The notes beneath the pieces are model-generated. The model searched no databases and was not told the DNA's origin. It saw only the letters and a program-made list of their open reading frames with translations. Below, piece by piece: positions 56,560 to 64,000 of a DNA stretch of 64,000 bases. The stretch covers positions 1-64,000 of the forward strand of contig NZ_GG688322.1 in assembly GCF_000156195.1 (NCBI RefSeq), in the 5' to 3' direction. Numbering within the stretch: position 1 is the stretch's first letter; each line of letters starts with the position of its first letter. Made by a program: the position numbers and the translations under genes. The stretch is from Bacteroides finegoldii DSM 17565. Lineage in GTDB: Bacteria; Bacteroidota; Bacteroidia; Bacteroidales; Bacteroidaceae.

Positions 56560-56567
56560 CAAAGTTA
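56560..56567 (-). promoter_or_regulatory. -7 box for hmuYRSTUV
   Basis: Reads TAACTTTG on the minus strand, an exact TAnnTTTG match, 44 nt before the hmuY start codon. No strong -33 and no obvious Fur-like dyad were seen. Confidence 0.6.
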
Positions 56568-56674
56568 TAGGGAACTATAAGGATGGAAAATACCTAAAAG
56601 AAATGAAAAATAACCAAGCTTTAGTTATATGTAGGTATTAAACGTGAGGAAGTCGCTTCTTGTGAGAAGGAATA

Positions 56675-56705
56675 TTGTACGGCTTAAATAAAATCCGTAC
56701 CTTCG
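56675..56705 (+). promoter_or_regulatory. Promoter of the AspT/YidE-type gene
   Basis: TTG (56675-56677), a 20-nt spacer, then TACCTTCG (56698-56705), one mismatch from TAnnTTTG. The start codon is 27 nt downstream. Confidence 0.55.
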
Positions 56706-56732
56706 CGCCCTTAACTAACTAACCTTATTTTT

Positions 56733-58331
56733 ATGTTTACTGACTTATTGCATTCCTCTTATTTCTCCCTTTTCCTGATAGTCGCGTTGGGGTTTATGCT
56801 GGGAAGAATAAAGATCAGAGGATTATCTCTTGATGTGTCGGCGGTTATTTTCATTGCCCTTCTTTTCGGGCATTATGGTGTTATTATTCCTAAAGAATTA
56901 GGAAACTTCGGTTTGGTGCTCTTCATATTCACCATCGGTATTCAAGCGGGGCCCGGATTCTTCGATTCTTTCCGTAGTAAAGGAAAGACGCTCATTCTTA
57001 TTACTATGCTTATTATTTGTTCTGCCTGCTTGACTGCAGTCGGGTTGAAGTACGCATTTGATATTGATACACCGAGCGTTGTCGGTCTGATTGCCGGTGC
57101 GCTGACCAGTACTCCGGGTCTGGCGGTTGCTATCGACAGTACCCATTCTCCTTTGGCGTCCATCGCTTACGGTATCGCATATCCGTTTGGAGTGATCGGC
57201 GTGATTCTGTTTGTCAAACTGCTGCCTAAGATTATGCGGGTAGATTTGGATAAAGAAGCCCGCCGCTTGGAGATAGAACGTCGTGGACAATTTCCGGAGC
57301 TGATTACTTGCATTTATCGGGTTACCAATTCTCATGTGTTCAATCGTACTCTGATGCAGATAAATGCGCGCGCCATGACGGGCGCTGTCATTTCACGTCT
57401 GAAACATAATGATGAAATATCCATCCCTACGGCCCATACGGTGCTGCGTGAAGGAGATTATATACAAGCCGTAGGTAGCGAAGAGTCGTTGAATCAGCTT
57501 GCCGTGTTGATTGGCAAGCGTGAAGAAGGTGAGTTGCCTTTGGATAAAACGCAGGAAATAGAATCTTTACTATTGACTAAAAAGGACATGATAAATAAGC
57601 AGTTGGGTGATTTGAACTTACAGAAAAACTTTGGATGTACAGTGACCCGTGTCCGTCGAAGCGGTATTGATTTGTCTCCATCTCCCGATCTCGCTTTGAA
57701 GTTTGGCGATAAATTGATGGTTGTCGGTGAGAAAGAAGGACTTAAAGGAGTAGCCCGCCTGCTGGGTAACAATGCGAAGAAACTGTCTGATACGGATTTC
57801 TTCCCCATTGCGATGGGTATTGTATTGGGAGTGCTGTTCGGCAAAATAAATATATCTTTCTCTGACAGTCTGTCATTCTCTCCGGGACTGACCGGTGGAG
57901 TGTTGATGGTAGCCCTTGTGTTGAGTGCGATTGGTAAGACGGGCCCCATCATCTGGTCTATGTCCGGACCAGCCAATCAATTGCTGCGCCAGTTAGGTCT
58001 GCTTCTTTTTCTTGCTGAAGTAGGAACTTCTGCCGGTAAGAATCTGGTAGCCACTTTCCAGGAAAGCGGATTGCTGATGTTTGGCGTAGGTGCAGCCATC
58101 ACATTGGTGCCGATGCTCGTTGCCGCCATTGTCGGACGTCTGGTATTTAAAATCAGTCTGCTTGATTTGCTGGGAACGATAACGGGAGGCATGACGAGTA
58201 CTCCGGGACTTGCTGCTGCCGATTCAATGGTAGACAGCAACATACCTAGTGTAGCTTACGCGACTGTTTATCCGATTGCTATGGTATTTTTGATTCTGTT
58301 TATACAAATCATGGCTTCGGCGGTATATTAA
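56733..58331 (+). CDS. AspT/YidE/YbjL-family transporter with TrkA_C domains
   Basis: A 532-residue membrane protein built from two copies of a five- to six-helix unit (about 5-165 and 350-530). Each contains the repeated signature GALTSTPGLAVAIDS (about 120-134) and GGMTSTPGLAAADSM (about 487-501). Two RCK/TrkA_C domains lie between (about 195-265 and 280-345). Family member AspT exchanges aspartate for alanine; most YidE/YbjL proteins have unknown substrates. It is monocistronic and divergent from the haem operon. Confidence 0.92.
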   Translation: MFTDLLHSSYFSLFLIVALGFMLGRIKIRGLSLDVSAVIFIALLFGHYGVIIPKELGNFGLVLFIFTIGIQAGPGFFDSFRSKGKTLILITMLIICSACLTAVGLKYAFDIDTPSVVGLIAGALTSTPGLAVAIDSTHSPLASIAYGIAYPFGVIGVILFVKLLPKIMRVDLDKEARRLEIERRGQFPELITCIYRVTNSHVFNRTLMQINARAMTGAVISRLKHNDEISIPTAHTVLREGDYIQAVGSEESLNQLAVLIGKREEGELPLDKTQEIESLLLTKKDMINKQLGDLNLQKNFGCTVTRVRRSGIDLSPSPDLALKFGDKLMVVGEKEGLKGVARLLGNNAKKLSDTDFFPIAMGIVLGVLFGKINISFSDSLSFSPGLTGGVLMVALVLSAIGKTGPIIWSMSGPANQLLRQLGLLLFLAEVGTSAGKNLVATFQESGLLMFGVGAAITLVPMLVAAIVGRLVFKISLLDLLGTITGGMTSTPGLAAADSMVDSNIPSVAYATVYPIAMVFLILFIQIMASAVY

Positions 58332-58349
58332 CAGTATTTTGTCTAATCA

Positions 58350-58380
58350 TTGATTGTGAAATAAATAGTTTGTATCTTTG
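58350..58380 (+). promoter_or_regulatory. Promoter of the His-rich protein gene
   Basis: TTG (58350-58352), 20-nt spacer and TATCTTTG (58373-58380), an exact -7 box. It shows that the TTG codon at 58378, which opens the reading frame, cannot be the start. Confidence 0.72.
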
Positions 58381-58401
58381 CCGTCCCAAAGTGAAAATGA
58401 G

Positions 58402-58758
58402 GTGAAACGATTGGTTTTAAATATAACACGCTATTTCTTGCCGATACTTTTTATATCGTATTTGGCAAGTATTACATTCTTTACCCACGTCCATGTGGTT
58501 AATGGCGTGACAATTGTCCATTCGCACCCGTTTAAGCAAGGGACGGCGCATCAACATTCAACAGTCGAATTGTTGCACATCCATATCCTGTCTCATCTGA
58601 TAGCGGATAGTGCGACTGTTGTTTTTGCCCTTCCCCTTTTCGTTTCTTTTCTATTGTGTTTGCTGCTCGGACGCTTGCCGCATACACATTTTCATGCTCC
58701 TTATCATGGAGTGACAGCACTGCGTGCTCCGCCTGCTATTTGTCTTTTCGCCATTTAA
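58402..58758 (+). CDS. His-rich small membrane protein
   Basis: With the start at GTG 58402 the protein has 118 residues (MKRLVLNITRYFLPILFISY). The start is chosen because the frame's earlier TTG lies inside the -7 promoter box. It has an N-terminal membrane helix (about 9-24), a His-rich outer segment (THVHVVNGVTIVHSHPFK, then HQHSTVELLHIHILSH), a second helix (about 70-90) and a His-rich tail (LPHTHFHAPYHG). The clustering of His suggests metal binding. It lies 84 nt before a TonB-dependent receptor and may work with it. I do not recognise a named family. Confidence 0.72.
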   Translation: MKRLVLNITRYFLPILFISYLASITFFTHVHVVNGVTIVHSHPFKQGTAHQHSTVELLHIHILSHLIADSATVVFALPLFVSFLLCLLLGRLPHTHFHAPYHGVTALRAPPAICLFAI

Positions 58759-58842
58759 ATGATGGTACCATGTCTCATTTGAGGCAGGGGATTATCTATA
58801 TGTACATACAAGTATTAAACGAAAACAAATAACAAACGGAAA

Positions 58843-61170
58843 ATGAAGAAATACATCTTTTCGCTTGTCTGCCTGTGCTGCGCATTGTTGCCTGCCCTTG
58901 AAGGACAAGCTCATGAATATCCTAATCATCCTGAATTACGTAAATCGGACGCCAATATCATTGGCCATATTCTTGATAAAAACACTAAGGAACACTTACC
59001 CTATATAACAGTCGCCTTGAAAGGTACTACCATCGGAACGGTAACCGATGCTACCGGGCATTATTTCTTGAAGAATCTTCCCGAAGGTAATTTTGTGCTC
59101 GAAGTTAGTTCGGTGGGGTATAAAACCGTCAGACGGAATGTGACGCTGAAGAAAGGGCGCACATTGGAAGAAGATTTCGAGATAGAAGAAGATGCGGTTG
59201 CTTTGGATGGTGTAGTAGTATCTGCCAATCGTAATGAGACTACCCGTCGCCTGGCTCCGACGCTGGTGAATGTGGTGGATTTGAAAATCTTTGAGAATAC
59301 CAATTCCACGACTTTGGCGCAAGGATTGAGTTTTCAGCCGGGTGTCCGTGTAGAGTCTAATTGTCAGAATTGCGGCTTCCAGCAAGTACGTATCAATGGA
59401 CTGGATGGTCCTTATACGCAAATCCTGCTCGATTCCCGTCCCATCTTTAGTGCACTTTCCGGTGTGTATGGCATCGAGCAGATCCCTGCCAGCATGATAG
59501 AACGTGTGGAAGTGATGCGTGGAGGTGGATCTGCTTTATTCGGTTCGTCTGCTATTGCCGGAACAATCAACATCATTACCAAAGAACCTATACGTAATTC
59601 CGGTATGTTGTCGCATACCATAACAGGTATTGGTGATGGCGATGCTTTTGACAACAGTACAGCACTGAATGCATCACTTGTGACGGACGACCAGCGTGCC
59701 GGTTTGTATATTTTCGGGCAGAACCGCCATCGTTCTGCGTATGACCATGATGGTGACGGATATTCCGAAATACCCAAGTTGCACGGGCAGACAGTCGGGT
59801 TCCGTTCATTTTTGAAAACAACGGCTTATTCGAAACTGACTTTTGAATATCACCACATGGAAGAATTCCGTAGGGGAGGAGACCTATTGAGCCGCCCGCC
59901 TCACGAAGCGAATGTGGCGGAGCAGACCGAGCACTCTATCAATGGCGGAGGACTGAAATTTGATTATTTCTCTCCTAACGAGAAACATCGTTTCAATGTG
60001 TTTGCATCAGCGCAGCATATCAATCGTGACAGCTATTATGGACCGGGTGATAGAGATCCGTTAGATGCTTACGGAAACACCACCGACTTGAACTGGATGG
60101 CAGGATCGCAATATGTCTATAGTTTCGGGAAATGTATTTTCATGCCGTCCGACCTGACTGCCGGAATAGAATTCAATCAGGATAAACTGGAAGATAATAT
60201 GTGGGGATATAATCGTACGGTAGACCAGAAAGTGAATATCGGTAGTGCCTTCCTCCAAAATGAATGGAAGAATGAACATTGGGGATTTCTGATTGGCGGT
60301 CGTTTGGATAAACATAACCTGATTGACCATGTGATATTCAGTCCGCGTGCCAATCTGCGTTATAATCCGACGGAAAACATCAATCTTCGTTTCAGTTACT
60401 CATCCGGTTTCCGTGCCCCGCAGGCTTTCGATGAAGACTTGCATGTGGAGAATGTAGGCGGTAATGTAGCGATGGTCGAACTGGCTGATAATCTGAAAGA
60501 AGAAAGGTCGCAGAGCTTGAGTGCCTCGGCAGATATTTACCATCGTTTTGGTGCGTTTCAAGTTAACTTCCTGGTAGAAGGATTTTATACAAAGTTATCA
60601 GATGTATTTGCACTTACCGACGGAGAGGTGGTGGATGGAATCCTGACACGTACACGATACAATGCACCGGGAGCCCGTGTGATGGGACTGACATTGGAAG
60701 GAAAGATGGCATATCTGACTAAATTCCAGGTTCAGGCGGGAGTCACTTTGCAGCAGAGCCATTACAACGAACCGCACGTGTGGAATCCAGACGCTCCGGC
60801 TGTGAAGAAAATGATGCGTACGCCGAATACTTACGGCTATTTTACAGCAACTTATACTCCGGTAAAACCATTGTCTATTGCTCTTTCCGGTACATATACC
60901 GGTTCGATGCTGGTTCCTCACGAACCTGTTCCGGGATTCCTTGAAAATCCGATAACGGTGAATACGAAGGACTTCTTCGACATAAGCCTGAAGGCTGCAT
61001 ACGACTTTAAACTCTACAAGTCTGTGAATTTGCAAGTGAACGCCGGAGTACAGAATATTTTCAATGCCTATCAGAATGACTTTGATAAAGGAGCCGACCG
61101 CGATTCCGGATATATCTATGGTCCGTCCTTGCCGAGAAGCTTCTTTGCCGGAGTGAAAATCAGTTATTAA
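58843..61170 (+). CDS. TonB-dependent outer-membrane receptor
   Basis: A 775-residue outer-membrane receptor. Signal peptide about 1-23 (ending EGQA), carboxypeptidase-D regulatory-like domain about 35-115 (IIGHILDKNTKEHLPYITVA), plug about 120-240 and a 22-strand barrel ending FFAGVKISY. The plug contains VESNCQNCGFQQVRINGLDG (about 171-190), with two Cys spaced C-x2-C. Not SusC-like: there is no partner SusD. With the His-rich protein upstream, a metal or metal complex is the likely substrate; this is inferred. It is followed by a GCGGGTGAA/TTCACCCGC hairpin that could terminate transcription. Confidence 0.9.
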   Translation: MKKYIFSLVCLCCALLPALEGQAHEYPNHPELRKSDANIIGHILDKNTKEHLPYITVALKGTTIGTVTDATGHYFLKNLPEGNFVLEVSSVGYKTVRRNVTLKKGRTLEEDFEIEEDAVALDGVVVSANRNETTRRLAPTLVNVVDLKIFENTNSTTLAQGLSFQPGVRVESNCQNCGFQQVRINGLDGPYTQILLDSRPIFSALSGVYGIEQIPASMIERVEVMRGGGSALFGSSAIAGTINIITKEPIRNSGMLSHTITGIGDGDAFDNSTALNASLVTDDQRAGLYIFGQNRHRSAYDHDGDGYSEIPKLHGQTVGFRSFLKTTAYSKLTFEYHHMEEFRRGGDLLSRPPHEANVAEQTEHSINGGGLKFDYFSPNEKHRFNVFASAQHINRDSYYGPGDRDPLDAYGNTTDLNWMAGSQYVYSFGKCIFMPSDLTAGIEFNQDKLEDNMWGYNRTVDQKVNIGSAFLQNEWKNEHWGFLIGGRLDKHNLIDHVIFSPRANLRYNPTENINLRFSYSSGFRAPQAFDEDLHVENVGGNVAMVELADNLKEERSQSLSASADIYHRFGAFQVNFLVEGFYTKLSDVFALTDGEVVDGILTRTRYNAPGARVMGLTLEGKMAYLTKFQVQAGVTLQQSHYNEPHVWNPDAPAVKKMMRTPNTYGYFTATYTPVKPLSIALSGTYTGSMLVPHEPVPGFLENPITVNTKDFFDISLKAAYDFKLYKSVNLQVNAGVQNIFNAYQNDFDKGADRDSGYIYGPSLPRSFFAGVKISY

Positions 61171-61243
61171 TTCGGTTGTTCGGTAAGTTATACAACGCTA
61201 CCCGATAGCTTCTCTTCCGACAGATTTGGTCTTTTTATACCGC

Positions 61244-61719
61244 CCTTCACCTTTTCGCTATAATACCCTATTCATAGGCGTTAGCGGGTGAAGGGCGTAT
61301 GTTTCACCCGCTTTCCTCTTTTTAAGCTATCTATGTATACTGATAATTGGTCTGATGGCGACCGGATATTGTAGATGAACTTCTTTTCTATAGGATCTAA
61401 ACTTCCTTTCTATAAGAACTAATTTCTTTTTGGTTATAGATAAACTATAAACGAAGGCTTTGATTATAAAAACGAAGCCTTTGTTTTTATAAACGCAATC
61501 TTTGTTTTTATAAACGCAACTTGCGTTTATAGATTGTGATTAGTGAAAAAGAATTTTATATTCGCAAGAAGAGAAGTTTATCTATAATAGAAAAGAAGTT
61601 TAGTGCCTATAAAAAAGGAAGTTTGCTGCTAATGAATCGGAGGTGTGTTGCAGGTGAAGACGCCACCCTTCACCCGCTAATGCCTATGAATAACGAGTTA
61701 TAGCAAAAAGGTGAAGGCC
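61244..61719. repeat. 476-bp fold-back (MITE-like) element
   Basis: The ends are about 52-bp imperfect inverted repeats: left 61244-61296, beginning CCTTCACCTTTTCGCTATAA, and right 61661-61718, whose reverse complement begins CCTTCACCTTTTTGCTATAA. Both contain ATTCATAGGC followed by TTAGCGGGTGAAGGG. Nested pairs follow inwards: TTATAGATAAACT (61434-61446) with AGTTTATCTATAA (61575-61587), and CTATAAACG (61445-61453) with CGTTTATAG (61524-61532). No protein is encoded inside. It may be a non-autonomous transposable element or a repeated intergenic cruciform. This region also fills most of the 610-bp gap between the receptor and the fimbrial genes. Confidence 0.75.
61284..61325 (+). terminator. 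Candidate terminator after the TonB receptor
   Basis: GCGGGTGAA (61284-61292) pairs with TTCACCCGC (61303-61311), followed by TTTCCTCTTTTT. It is also part of the left arm of the fold-back element. Confidence 0.65.
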
Positions 61720-61784
61720 ATTAATAATAATTATAAGTAACGGAAAATGAAAAGGACTGAATATTCATTAAAAACTCAACGACA

Positions 61785-62847
61785 ATGCAGATACACAAAT
61801 TTTATCTTCTGCTTTTGTTTCTGTCGCTCTTACTACCTGCTGTTTCTATGGCACAGACACCCGACACTCTTTATGTCTTTCGTTTTGTTTCTCATAAGAA
61901 TATGTTCTATATTCCTTGGAAAGGGAACGGTACGCAATTGGATCATCTGTTATCTCTTGTAGAAAACCACAAAGCCGCTATTTTGAGTGGTGAAGTTCCT
62001 TTGCTGGTAGATGGTTATTGTGTTTCGGAACCCACGGTTGCGGAGAATCTGAAACTAGCTAAAATTCGCAGTAATCGTGTGAAATCGGAACTTATCCTGA
62101 GCAAAGGAATCGACGAAAACTGCTTCATCACTCGTAATCATGCTGAAACTTATGGGGATTTGTGCCATGTGGTCATCGTTCGTCTTCGTTTACCCCAAAA
62201 TGGGACGGCGGCAAATGTAAAAGAGGATTCTGTAATATCTATAATAAAGGAAAAGGTAATGGAGGTTATTTCGGAAAATTCTGAACAGGAAGCTTGTCCG
62301 GGAACAACATCTGTCGGCGTTTCTTCGGAGAAACCTCTGGCTTCATCTGAAACACATCCGTCTTATCGCCTTGCTTTACGCGCTAACCCGCTTCGTTGGG
62401 CTACGCTGACTCCCCGAACTGGGTGTTGAATGGCGTGTAAACCGCCACTTGGGTATTTTAGTCAACGGTAGTTGGACCTCATGGAATTGGGATGATAAAA
62501 ACCGTCGCTACGCTCTTTGGAAGGTTTCTCCTGAAATACGTTACTATCTGGGCGGGAAAAGTCGTAGCTTTCTCGGAGCGATGTATCATACGGGCGAGTT
62601 TCACTACAAACTTGGTAATATCGGTTGTCAGGGTGACTATCAGGGCGGGGGATTTACAGGCGGGTATCAGCTAGGACTGAACAGTAATCTTTCGCTCGAC
62701 TTTCATGCCGGAGTAGGTTATACTTACGCCGATTATGACGAATACACGCTTATCAATAAGGTTCGTGTGCGCAAAGATTGTAAGACAAAAAAATATTGGG
62801 GTATTAACCAATTAGGAATCACACTGATATGGAAACTATTAAAATAA
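61785..62847 (+). pseudogene. DUF3575 protein of the fimbrial locus, frameshifted
   Basis: The first part (from MQIHKFYLLLLFLSLLLPAV, signal peptide) runs to a stop at 62429 after RWATLTPRTGC. The second part is in another frame: with one C removed from CCCC at 62412-62415, the reading continues LTPELGVEWRVNRHLGILVN and on to WKLLK at 62847, exactly the DUF3575 pattern. The complete protein would be about 353 residues: a periplasmic N-terminal domain and a C-terminal beta-barrel-like domain. DUF3575 genes commonly start FimA/Mfa1-type fimbriae loci. The frameshift may be real or a homopolymer error. Confidence 0.83.
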
Positions 62848-63725
62848 CTTCATGTGCCGCTCTCATTTGCGGTGCTGTTTTTCTGATGTCCTCCTGTGCT
62901 AAGGATGATGTATATCACACTCCTCACCCGACACAAGGAGCATTGCTGGTGACGACAGATTGGAGTGACCGCTCCTCTGAGTCTGTGCAGCCTGTATCCT
63001 ATCTGCTTTGTATTTCCGGTCGTTTAGGAATGAGTGACGAGCAATCCGTGAAAGGATAATGAGTCGGAATCCTCGCTTGTACCCGACGGACGCACGGCAT
63101 TGACTGTACAGGGGAAAATACGAATATTATCTATTTCCCCGTTGTCGGTGCAGTGGATTTTTATGCATATTATCCTTTTGTCTTTCCGCTGACGGATTAT
63201 ACTTATCCGTTGGATGTGACTGTTCAAAGTAGTCAGGAAGCTGTCGACTTCATGTATGCTGGCAAAGTGGAAGGATGTACAAAGGATAATCCGAAAGTAG
63301 GATTCAATTTTGTTCATAAACTTTCTAAATTAGTATTGGAAATAAGTCCGGGCGATGGATTGAATACGGCTGATCTGAGAAATCTTGGTGTCACAGTTGG
63401 AAATCAACCTATAAAAGCGACTTTTAATCTTTCTAACGGTACGCTTATGTGCGGAGCGGATAAGTCGGATATCACATTGTTTACAACCGAGTCCGGCACT
63501 TTGAGCGAGGCTATTCTATTACCCAATTCAGTTAAGTCACGTGTGCTGACTTTTGATTTGAATAATGGAAATGACGAACCTTTCACCTGGACAATGGATA
63601 AGGCATTGGATGCAGGCAGCAAGTACACGTATGAGGTCCGTTTACATCGTACGAAAGTGGAAATAACAAGTGCTAGTATCACCGGTTGGACACCGGAAAA
63701 TGGAGGTGCTGTGGATGCACACTAA
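62829..63725 (+). pseudogene. FimB/Mfa2-like fimbrial anchor lipoprotein, frameshifted
   Basis: The start overlaps the DUF3575 gene by 19 nt. A lipoprotein signal METIKITSCAALICGAVFLM ends in SSC (Cys23). The frame stops at 63057-63059 after DEQSVKG. The sense continues in a second frame as ESESSLVPDGRTALTVQG (about 63060-63115), then returns to the first frame with ENTNIIYFPVVGAVDFYAYY and runs to the stop at 63725. One extra G near 63054 and one missing G near 63113 explain both changes. The C-terminal part (KLSKLVLEISPGDGLNTADL, then ITGWTPENGG) is typical of the Mfa2/fimbrillin families. Confidence 0.8.
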
Positions 63726-63770
63726 CTGGTCAATAAGATTAATGATAAATATAAACTAAAAAATACAGTT

Positions 63771-64000
63771 ATGAAGAAGATTTATTTTTATGTTGCTGTT
63801 TTGGCTGCAATATTTGCGGGATGTGATAATGGTGAAATGGATAATGTCGCTAACGATGGGCAAGTAGCAATTGAGGTATTGGCCGGAATTGAGGGAGCGA
63901 AGACGCGTATGGTAGATACGAAGTGGGAGACAAGGGATAAAATGGGAATTTTTGGGAAAAGTGGTAAGTTAGAGTATTCGAATCGTTGTTACAATTGGAT
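63771..64000 (+). CDS. Fimbrillin-family lipoprotein, cut by window end
   Basis: Only the first 76 codons are present. The sequence starts MKKIYFYVAVLAAIFAGC, a lipoprotein signal with lipobox FAGC (Cys18), followed by an acidic linker and VAIEVLAGIEGAKTRMVDTK and KMGIFGKSG, the N-terminal pattern of Bacteroides fimbrillin (FimA/Mfa1-like) proteins. The conserved Arg-Thr-rich cleavage region (TRM) is in place for arginine-directed processing. It lies 45 nt downstream of the Mfa2-like gene and is presumably co-transcribed. Confidence 0.85.
   Translation, partial: MKKIYFYVAVLAAIFAGCDNGEMDNVANDGQVAIEVLAGIEGAKTRMVDTKWETRDKMGIFGKSGKLEYSNRCYNW

Noticed and set aside
61244..61719. CRISPR array in the repeated region before the fimbrial genes
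   Set aside because: Repeats are inverted and nested, with no regular spacing and no cas genes nearby.

Overview
The window is chromosomal DNA from a Bacteroides species, close to B. thetaiotaomicron in content. Support comes from sigma-ABfr promoters (TAnnTTTG at -7) before many genes, weak ribosome-binding sites in AT-rich leaders, an S16 protein with a long Ala/Lys/Glu tail, an Hmu-type haem locus, a fucRIAKP cluster and fimbrillin genes. The species call is inference; no alignment was run.

Layout. 1-155: 3' end of a 5S rRNA gene and its terminator. 449-7996: seven-gene A/V-type rotary ATPase operon (E, DUF2764, A, B, D, I, K) whose c subunit carries a sodium-type site. 8201-12465: GT3 glycogen synthase and GT35 alpha-glucan phosphorylase. 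12618-13721: TlpA-type lipoprotein. 13860-18215: potABCD polyamine importer. 18234-18926: AlkD-like protein. 19037-25307: L-fucose regulator and catabolic operon with a repeated candidate FucR operator. 25485-27444: rpsP and an NhaC-type antiporter. 27640-34921: RND efflux trio followed by a LytS/LytTR two-component pair. 34930-36186: decayed hybrid two-component sensor. 36387-39857: DJ-1/HxlR divergent pair, PIN toxin with a 48-residue antitoxin, GNAT, sigma factor and DinB. 40272-42547: CreD, winged-helix regulator, membrane protein. 42781-47381: hexuronate locus (uxaA and a LacI regulator divergent from kdgK-kdgA) with two matching operators. 47558-56515: hmuYRSTUV haem operon on the minus strand, whose last gene needs a -1 frameshift. 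56733-58331: AspT/YidE-type transporter. 58402-61170: His-rich membrane protein and TonB-dependent receptor. 61244-61719: 476-bp fold-back element. 61785-64000: fimbrial locus with frameshifted genes, cut by the window end.

How the genes fit together. Several segments serve host-glycan and host-nutrient use: fucose is converted to lactaldehyde and DHAP, altronate to pyruvate and glyceraldehyde-3-phosphate, and haem is bound at the surface and moved inward by HmuY/HmuR with a CobN-like HmuS and an ExbB-like motor. The predicted sodium-coupled ATPase fits an anaerobe that uses sodium gradients. The most interesting signals are the A_AAA_AAG slippery site in hmuV, the paired LacI and FucR operators, the unusual short antitoxin, the Met/His-rich insert of HmuS and the fold-back element. 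The last kilobases hold several single-base frameshifts, so gene decay and sequencing error both need to be considered there.
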